Shown here one piece after another: positions 25,683 through 34,400 of a stretch of DNA of 64,000 nt. Where the stretch lies: NCBI GenBank assembly GCA_016713765.1, contig JADJON010000001.1, positions 1,550,001-1,614,000 of the forward strand, given 5' to 3'. The position numbers and the translations under genes are program-made. Position 1 is the stretch's first letter, and each line of letters begins with the position of its first letter. The notes beneath the pieces are model-generated. The model was given only the letters and a program-made list of their open reading frames with translations. It did no database searches and was not told where the DNA came from. The stretch comes from Bacteroidota bacterium. Its GTDB lineage: Bacteria; Bacteroidota; Bacteroidia; AKYH767-A; 2013-40CM-41-45.

Positions 25683-25690
25683 TATCTTTG
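25683..25690 (+). promoter_or_regulatory. -7 box of the BNR-protein gene
   Basis: TATCTTTG, an exact TAnnTTTG match, 7 nt before ATG 25698. It lies downstream of an in-frame TTG at 25665, which therefore cannot be the start if this is the promoter. Confidence 0.5.
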
Positions 25691-25697
25691 TAACACG

Positions 25698-28385
25698 ATG
25701 AATACCTTATTCCTGCGCACGGCCGTCCTGGCCGCCTTCCTGCTGCTGATCCTCCCCGTTTCCCAGGCTCAGCCCTTCCTGGTAAATCCCGCCAACGCTC
25801 CGCTTAGCTTTTCTGCTATGCAACGGCAGTTCCATGACTGGTCTTCCTGGCACCGCCTCGACCGGGAAAAGAACTGGAAATACTACAAACGCTGGGAAGC
25901 CGAGATGCTCCTGCATACCGACGGACACGGCGAACCCGTTGCGCCCGAGCTGCTGGCCCGTGAACACCTGCGGGTGCACACCGCCCGGCAGCAAGCCAAC
26001 GCCCGCACCACTGCCGCTTCCTGGTATCCGCTCGGTCCTGCCGCCGTACCCGACAACCTGACGGGCTACCTCGAAGTCGGTATCGGCCGGATCAACTGCA
26101 TCGCGTTCCACCCGAACGATCCGTCTACCTACTTCGTCGGCGTCGCCCAGGGTGGCGTGTGGAAGACGACCGACAACGGTCAGTCCTGGACGCCCCTCAC
26201 CGACGAACTGCCCATCCTGCGCATCTCCGATATCGCCATCGATCCTAACAACACGGATGTGCTTTACATCTCGGTCGGCGACTACGCGTACATCGGCTTC
26301 GGACTCGACCTCAACGGCCGCAAGCGCAATACGCACTATGGACTCGGCGTCTATAAATCCACCGACGGCGGACAAACCTGGGCGCCGACCGGCCTCGGCT
26401 TCGACCAGACACAGCGCGACGCGTCCCTCATCCGCAAGGTGCTGGTGCGTCCCTCCGACAGCAACCAGCTCGTCGCCTGCGGCGCCAGTGGGATGTACAC
26501 CAGCGACGATGCCGGAGCGAACTGGACGCAGGTATCCGACTCGCTCTTTTGGGATTTGCAGCAGGACCCCGGTGCCCCGGATGTACTCTATGCTGCCACC
26601 GGCTGGGTGCAGAATAGCAATACCGGTTCGGCAGGCGTTTACAAATCAACCGACTTCGGTCGCAACTGGACCCTGCTCAATACCGGTATGCCGCCACGCG
26701 GCGATATACAGCGCGTCAAACTGGCCATCGCGCCCTCCGACCCGCAACGGATCTACGCAGTGACGGTTGATACCCAGAGCGGCTTGTATGGATTTTACGT
26801 CACCAACGACGGCGGAACCAACTGGCAATACCGCAACCCGGGAGTGAACGTACTGAGCGGAGGCGACGGCACCAATCCCGGCGGGCAAGGCACCTACGAC
26901 CTCGCCTTGCTCGTCAACGCTACCGATCCTGATGTGGTTTATGTTGGCGGCGTCAACATTTGGGGCTCCTCCGATGCCGCGCGGAATTTTGATCCCCTGG
27001 CATACTGGACACTGGAATATGGCCCTTCCGTGCACGCCGATCAGCACTTCTTCGCACGCCAGCCGCTGACGGGAAACATCTTCGTCTGCAACGACGGCGG
27101 TCTGTATCGTACGGCCGATATGATCATCCACTCCTGGGACGATGCCATCAACGGAATTCCCTGGCCCACGCTCTGGACCAACCTCAGCGACGGCATGGCG
27201 ACGACTTCGTTCTATCGCATCTCCAGTTCGAGGAATGCCACCGGTCGTCTCATCGCCGGTGCGCAGGATAATTCGACTTCCTATTACGACGGCGGACAAT
27301 GGTACTCCGTCTTCGGTGGCGATGGCATGGACAATTACCTCGATCCGGCCGACGATTTCCGCTTGATCGGTTCCAGCCAGTTCGGTAATTTCTATGAATC
27401 ACTGGACGGCGGATTCTCAGCCAACTTCGTCAACACCAACCCGAACAACGAAGACGGTGAATGGACCACGCCTTTTGTCGCGGACTACAATAACCCCGGA
27501 GTGTTCTATACGGGCTATTACAACGTCAACCGGTCCGACGATAACGGTTTCAACTGGAATCCGATCAGCAGCTTTCCGCCGAACGGTGTGGCGCAAACGG
27601 AGATCTGTGCCCTGGCCGTTGCGCCGAACGATCCGGATGTACTGGTCGCGGCCCGGCGTGTGCGCTACGAGTTTGGCGTCAACGGCGATGTGTTCCGCAC
27701 CACCAATCAGGGCGGCAGTTGGACCAACATTACCGCCGGCTTACCCGATAGCTTGTATTACACCTCGGTCGACATCCATCCTGCGAATGCCGGCGACATC
27801 GCGATCTCGCTCGCGGGTTTTGCGGCCGGACAAAAAGTTTACCGCAGTACCAACGGCGGTCAGAGCTGGCAGAACGTTTCGTTCAACCTGCCCAACCTGC
27901 CGGTGAACTGCGTGAAGTACGTTCCGCGCAGCGGACAGCTCATGATCGCCTCCGACGTAGGTGTCTGGACCCTCGACAGTGGATCGGTTACCTGGAACGA
28001 CCAGAGCCTCGGCCTTCCCAACGTGATCGTATCCGACATCGAATTCAACGAAGTCCTGAACAAGGTGTACGTCTGCACCTTCGGCCGCGGTATCTGGGGG
28101 AGCGATCTGGGATTGGTGACAGGTTCTTCCGGCCTTCCTGCCACTGCAATCGATTTTGGCGTTTACCCTTCACTTAACAACGGCCGCTTTACACTCCGGT
28201 TGACCGAATCGCTCCTACAACCTGCTGCCAAGGTGATCATCACCGACATCCAGGGCCGACAGGTATGGCAGGAAGAGTTGAACGAAACGATCCATGAATT
28301 CAACCTCGGTCTTGCTCCGGGCAAGTATTATATCCAAGTGCGTACGGGCGACCGGGTCGGCGTTCGATCGTTCATCGTAGGTTGA
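25698..28385 (+). CDS. T9SS-exported BNR/sortilin-like beta-propeller protein
   Basis: The 895-residue protein has a signal peptide (MNTLFLRTAVLAAFLLLILP, cleavage near AQA). Residues about 120-810 hold repeated BNR/Asp-box blades: WKTTDNGQSWTPL, YKSTDGGQTWAPT, YTSDDAGANWTQV, YKSTDFGRNWTLL, YVTNDGGTNWQYR, FRTTNQGGSWTNI and YRSTNGGQSWQNV. This is the VPS10/sialidase-like propeller arrangement common in Bacteroidota 'glycosyl hydrolase' annotations, but no sialidase catalytic set is evident, so an enzymatic role is unproven. The last 75 residues (FGVYPSLNNGRFTLRL ... LAPGKYYIQV) are a T9SS type A domain with YPS in place of YPNP. A bidirectional terminator follows the stop codon. Confidence 0.87.
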   Translation: MNTLFLRTAVLAAFLLLILPVSQAQPFLVNPANAPLSFSAMQRQFHDWSSWHRLDREKNWKYYKRWEAEMLLHTDGHGEPVAPELLAREHLRVHTARQQANARTTAASWYPLGPAAVPDNLTGYLEVGIGRINCIAFHPNDPSTYFVGVAQGGVWKTTDNGQSWTPLTDELPILRISDIAIDPNNTDVLYISVGDYAYIGFGLDLNGRKRNTHYGLGVYKSTDGGQTWAPTGLGFDQTQRDASLIRKVLVRPSDSNQLVACGASGMYTSDDAGANWTQVSDSLFWDLQQDPGAPDVLYAATGWVQNSNTGSAGVYKSTDFGRNWTLLNTGMPPRGDIQRVKLAIAPSDPQRIYAVTVDTQSGLYGFYVTNDGGTNWQYRNPGVNVLSGGDGTNPGGQGTYDLALLVNATDPDVVYVGGVNIWGSSDAARNFDPLAYWTLEYGPSVHADQHFFARQPLTGNIFVCNDGGLYRTADMIIHSWDDAINGIPWPTLWTNLSDGMATTSFYRISSSRNATGRLIAGAQDNSTSYYDGGQWYSVFGGDGMDNYLDPADDFRLIGSSQFGNFYESLDGGFSANFVNTNPNNEDGEWTTPFVADYNNPGVFYTGYYNVNRSDDNGFNWNPISSFPPNGVAQTEICALAVAPNDPDVLVAARRVRYEFGVNGDVFRTTNQGGSWTNITAGLPDSLYYTSVDIHPANAGDIAISLAGFAAGQKVYRSTNGGQSWQNVSFNLPNLPVNCVKYVPRSGQLMIASDVGVWTLDSGSVTWNDQSLGLPNVIVSDIEFNEVLNKVYVCTFGRGIWGSDLGLVTGSSGLPATAIDFGVYPSLNNGRFTLRLTESLLQPAAKVIITDIQGRQVWQEELNETIHEFNLGLAPGKYYIQVRTGDRVGVRSFIVG

Positions 28386-28393
28386 ATGCCATA

Positions 28394-28430
28394 AAAAAAG
28401 AGCGGCCGCAATAGTGCGGCCGCTCTTTTC
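28394..28430. terminator. Bidirectional rho-independent terminator
   Basis: AAAAAAGAGCGGCCGCA / TGCGGCCGCTCTTTT stem with loop ATAG, A-run on the left and T-run on the right. It serves both the gene ending at 28385 and the convergent gene ending at 28447. Confidence 0.85.
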
Positions 28431-28446
28431 ATTTACCATAACTCAA

Positions 28447-31400
28447 TCAATGCTGGACGGTGAGCTTGCCCTCAAAGGACTTGCTTCCGCAAACGATCCG
28501 ATAGACGTAAACACCCGGAACAATGTCCGCAGCATCCCAGGTGACGCGATAGAGATGCTTGCTCATCGCTTCGTCGTTGTACAACTCGGTGACCAGGCTG
28601 CCATCCAGTGTGTAGATGGATACAACGGCCTTGTCGCTGAGACCTTCGTTGGTGAACTCGATCGTCGCCCGTTCTGAAACCGGGTTCGGATAGGCGCTAA
28701 CCGACAGGAGGTCAAGCAGGACGTCGGCGGTTGCCTTGACAACCGAGCCTTCAGCATCCGTGACGGTCACTTCGACCGTTCCGGAATGTTTCACCGTGGT
28801 ATGATCAGAGCTTTCGGTTGCGTCGTTGCTCCAGGCGAACGTGTACGGCGGGATACCGCCGGTAACCTCAGCCGTTACGCCACCGGTCTTCGGATCGACG
28901 ACGGTACGGCAGTGGTGACGCTGGTACCAGGTTACGCAAATGCTGCTGGTGCTGCTGCATCCCGCGGCGTTCGTTACGGTTACCGAGTAGGTGCCTGCGC
29001 AATTCACCGTGATGCAGCGCGTGGTGGCACCGGTATTCCAGCGGTAGCTCGCACCGCCCGAAGGCGCGCAGAGGGAAATCGGACAACCCTGACGAATGAC
29101 CGTCGGGCCGGTGATCGTACTCGAAGGACGCGGAGCAACCGTTACCGTTGCCGTGCAGGTACTGCTGCAACCGCCGCTGTTCGTGACGGTCAGCGTGTAG
29201 GTGCCTGCGGTGGAAACGTTGATGCAACGGGTGGTCGCGCCGGTGCTCCAGCGGTAGCTGGCGCAGCTCGAAGGTCCGCAGAGACTCGTGCTTGAACCCT
29301 GGCAGATCGTGGTGTTACCGGTGATGTTACACGAGATGCCCGGACTGCTGGTGACGCAAACCGTACTCGACCGGGTACAACCGGCCGCGTTGGTTACCGT
29401 GACGGTATAGTTGCCCGGCGTACCGACCGTGATGCAGCGTGATGTGGATCCTGTGTTCCAGCGGTAGGTGTAACCCGTGCCCGAAGGAGCGCAGAGGCTG
29501 GTCGTTTGACCGCCGCAGATACGCAGGTTGCCGGTGATCGTTGCCGAAGGAGCGGACGATACGGTTACCGTGACACTGCAGGTGCTGCTGCAACTGCCGT
29601 TCGAAACGGTGAGCGTATAGGTGCCGGCGCAATTCACCGTGATGCAGCGATTGCGGGAACCGTTGCTCCAGTAGTAGCTGTAATTGCCGGAAGGACCACA
29701 CAGTGTCGTGCTGCTACCCTGGCAAATGGTCGTGTTGCCGCTGATGTTGCAGCTCGGGGCGGAACCGACGGTTACCGTCGTGCTGGCGCTGGCGGTACAA
29801 CCGCTGCCGTTCGTCACGACTACCGAATAGGTTCCGGGAGCGCTGACGTTGATGCAACGTGTGGTAGCACCATTGCTCCACTGATAGGAAGAATAGCCGC
29901 TCGAAGCGCAAAGGCTGGTGGTTTGACCCTGGCAAATACGCGTGCAACCGGTAATGCAAACCGAAGGACGCGGACGCACCGTCACACATACTGAACAACT
30001 GCTGGTACAGCTTCCATTGGAAACCGTCACCGAGTAGTTGCCGCTGCAATTGACGGTGATACACTGTGTGGTCGCGCCATTGCTCCAGAGATAGGAGCTG
30101 TATCCGGCAGGAGCACACAATTGTGTCGTCTGACCCTGGCAGATGTTGAGGTTGCCGCTGATCAGGCAATTGGTGCTGCCCGTGACCGTCACCGTCTTGC
30201 TGCAGCTACTGGTGCAACCATCGCTGTTCGTTACCGTGACCGTATAAGTGCCGGCCTGGGAAACGCTGATGCAGGAAGTAGTCGCGCCGGTCGACCATTG
30301 GTAAGAGGCGTAGCCGCCGCCTACACAGAGGTTGGTCGACTGACCCTGACAGATCGTTTCATTTCCGGAAATGTTGCAGTTCGGCAATTGGGTCTCGGTC
30401 ACGATCATGAAATCGGAGGCGGTACAACCGTTCGTCGGGTTCGTCACGACAACCGTATAGGTGCCGGCTTCATCCACCAGCGGAGAGGCGGAGCCGCCGC
30501 CACTCACGATATGTCCGCCATTGGACGCGGTCCAGGAGAAATCAACACCTGCGGTCGTCGAAGAACCTTGCAGGGTAACGGTTCCGGAGCCGCAGCCGAC
30601 CGTCAGATCAGGTCCGGCATTGGCGTTCGGGACGTTGTTGTTTAATCCGATCACCACTTCATCGGAAGCGGTGCAGCCGTTGGCCGGATCAGTGGCGACC
30701 ACTGTGTAGGTGCCGGCAGCCGTTACGGTCTTGCTGGCACCGCTCGGTCCGCCTACCCAGGCGAAGGTCGCGCCTGCAGTGGAGGAGGTAGCAGTAAGTG
30801 TAATGCTCGTGGTGGTACAGGTCAAGGATTGATCCACGCCGGCGTTGACGATCGGTGTGTTGATGTCCTGTCCGATTACCACTTCATCCGAAGCAGTACA
30901 ACCGTTGGCAGGATTGGTGGCGACAACCGTGTACGTACCGGCAGCCGTAACGGTCTTGCTGGCGCCACTCGGTCCGCCTACCCATGCGAAGGTCGCACCG
31001 GCGGTGGAAGAGGTGGCGGTCAGCGTGATGCTGGTCGTCGTACAGGACAGCGACTGATCAGCGCCTGCATTCACGTCCGGTAAGTTGCCGTCTTGCCCGA
31101 TGACCACCTCGTCGGAAGCGGTACAACCATTGGCAGGATTCGTGGCGATCACCGTGTAGGTTCCGGCAGCGCTGACGGTCTTCGTAGCTCCACTCGGACC
31201 ACCAACCCATTCGAAGGTAGCGCCTGCAGTGGAAGAGGTCGCCGTCAGGGTGATGCTGGTCGTCGTACAGGTCAGCGTCTGGTCTGCACCTGCATTTACA
31301 TTCGGCAGGTTGGCATCTTGCGATACGGTGACTTCGTCGGAAGCGGTGCAACCGTTGGCAGGATTGGTAGCCACAACCGTATAGGTTCCGGCTGCGCTAA

Positions 31401-34400
31401 CGGTCTTGCCGGCGCCGCTCGGTCCGCCGACCCATTCAAAGGTAGCGCCGGATGTGGAAGACGTTGCTGTGAGTGTGATGCTGGTGGTGGAGCAGGTCAG
31501 GGTCTGGTCCGCGCCTGCATTCACGTCGGGCTGAGTGTTATCCTGACCGACGGAGAAGGTAAAGGAAGCAGTACAACCATTCGCCGGATTTGTGGCGACA
31601 ACCGTGTAAGTACCGGCAGCGGTAACCGTCTTACTCTCACCGCTCGGACCGCCAACCCATTCGAAGGTGGCGTCTGCGATGTTGGAAAGAGCTATGAGCG
31701 TGATGCTGGTGGTGGTACACGTCAGGGTCTCGTCGGAGCCTACTACAGAGCCCCCAGGTGCAACAATATCCTGGTCGACTACCACTTCATCGGAAGCGGT
31801 ACAGCCGTTGGCCGGATTGGTGGCTACAACCGTATAGGTGCCCGCCGCGGTTACCGTCTTACTTGCGCCGCTCGGTCCGCCGACCCATTCGAAAGTCGCG
31901 CCGGCAGTGGAAGAGGTGGCTGTCAGCGTAATGCTGGTAGTGGTACAGGTGAGGGTCTGGTCTGCGCCTGCATTTACATTCGGCAGGTTGGCGTCTTGCG
32001 ACACGGTGACTTCGTCGGAAGCGGTGCAACCATTGGCGGGATTGGTTGCTACAACGGTATAGGTTCCGGCTGCGCTAACGGTCTTGCCGGCGCCGCTCGG
32101 TCCGCCGACCCATTCGAAGGTAGCGCCGGATGTGGAAGACGTTGCTGTGAGTGTGATGCTGGTGGTGGAACAGGTCAGGGTCTGGTCCGCGCCTGCATTC
32201 ACGTCGGGCTGAGTGATATCCTGACCGACGGAGAAGGTAAAGGAAGCAGTACAACCGTTCGCGGGATTTGTGGCAACAACCGTGTAAGTACCGGCAGCGG
32301 TAACCGTCTTGCTCTCACCACTCGGACCGCCGACCCATTCGAAGGTGGCGTCTGCGATGTTGGAAAGAGCTATGAGCGTGATGCTGGTGGTGGTACACGT
32401 CAGGGTCTCGTCGGAGCCTACTACAGAGCCCCCAGGAGCAACGATATCCTGGTCGACTACCACTTCATCGGAAGCGGTACAGCCGTTGGCCGGATTGGTG
32501 GCTACAACCGTATAGGTGCCCGCCGCGGTTACCGTCTTGCTTGCGCCGCTCGGTCCGCCGACCCATTCGAAAGTCGCGCCGGCAGTGGAAGAGGAGGCCG
32601 TAAGGGTAATGCTGGTGAGCGTACAGGTGAGGGTTTGGTCCGCACCGGCATTGACGTTCGGTACGGCATTGTCCTGGTTGATCGTTACTTCATCGGATGC
32701 CGTGCAGCCGTTTGCCGGATTCGTGGCGACAACCGTGTAGGTTCCGGCAGCAGTAACGGTTTTGCTTGCTCCGCTCGGTCCGCCGGCCCATTCAAAGGTG
32801 GCGCCGGCAGTGGAAGAGGTGGCGGTCAAAGTGATGCTGGTGTTGCCGCAGGTCAACGTCTGATCAGCTCCGGCATTGACGTTCGGGGTGCTGATGTCCT
32901 GGCTGACCGAAACGATGTCGGATGCGGTGCAGCCGTTGTCCGGATTCGTGGCGATTACCGTATAGACACCGGCTGCGGTCACGGTCTTGGATGCTCCGCT
33001 CGGGCCACCGACCCAGTCAAACGTAACGCCGGGTGTGCTGGAAGTTGCTGTTAAAGTGGCGCTGGTGATCGTACAGCTGAGCGATTGGTCAGTGCCGGCA
33101 TCCACATTCGGTGTGGCGATGTCCTGGCTGATGATGACTTCGTCAGATGCAGTACATCCGCTGGCAGGATCCGTGGCGGTTACAGAATAAGTACCGGCAG
33201 CAGTGACCGTCTTGGACGCGCCGTTCGGTCCGCCGGTCCAGGCAAAGGTTGCGCCCGGAGTAGAGGATGTCGCGGTCAGTGTGATGGATGCGTTGCTGCA
33301 GGTGAGTGTTTGGTCAAGCCCCGCATTCACATCGGGAATGCTGGTAGTCGGAATGGTCACCGGCAGGGTGAAGGTACAACTGTTCGCGTCGGTGATGGTT
33401 ACCGAGTAACTGCCGCCTGCTACGTTGGAAATCGAAGATCCCGAAGCGCCATTGCTCCAGAGGTACGAGTACGGTTGCGTTCCGCCGGTTACCGTCACGC
33501 TCGCCCCACCGGTATTGCTGCTGCAATTTGCAGTCGTGGTTGATGCCGTTGCATCGAGTGCATCCGGTTCGCCGACCGTGAAGGAGGTTGTTGCCGTACA
33601 GTTGCCGTTATCGGTGATGGTCACCGTGTAGGTGCCTGCTGCGAGGTTGATCGCGGTCTGGCTGGACTGACCATTGCTCCATGCATAGGTGAAAGGTGAT
33701 TCACCATCCGATGTAGCAGAGATCGAACCGGTGGCGGTACCGTTACAGGCCGCATCGGTTACAGTACCGGAAGCGGTAACGATTTTCACCGTCACGACCT
33801 GGTCGGCAGCGCCGGCGAGAATACAGGCGTCACCACCGATGATGCGACGGAAGAAGGTCTTCTGATACAGCGCCCCAATGGTGGTGCCCGGAAGATCACG
33901 TGAAGTCGCACCCGGAATATCTGACCAATTGGTACTATCCGTACTGATCTGCCACTGGTAGGTGGTGGCTGCGCCAAGTGAAGGATAGCTGGAGGTGCTT
34001 CCGGCACGCGTAATGGTCGGAAGTACGTAGGCGGGTTCGGAGCCAGTCAGGTCGCCCGGAATCGTTCCTGCGCAGATCGTTTGGTTACCGGTAATGGAAT
34101 TGCCCAACAGATCGGGGGGATTGGCCCAGATGACCATGCCCGGTTCGTAGATCGAAGTTGTGCTGGTTTTCGTTGTGTTGAGCGCGCCGACGGTCAGCGG
34201 AATATTGTTCGAACGTGCCGTTACGATGGTGTAGATACGACAGTTCGAGAATTTGATACCCCGCTCGCCAACCGGATCATAGTCGTTCGAAGTTCCGCCA
34301 TAGTAGGTGCTGAAGAGCAAGGTCGACAGGGAAGAGCTGATCTTCGAAAAGGTCTTGTCGCTGCTTCCCTGGTTGGTCGACTGCAACGGTACGTTCGGCG

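Noticed and set aside
31093..33054. 653-codon plus-strand frame with repeats rich in Gly, Cys and Ser
   Set aside because: It is the exact antisense of the repeats in the adhesin gene; the repetitiveness comes from the other strand.
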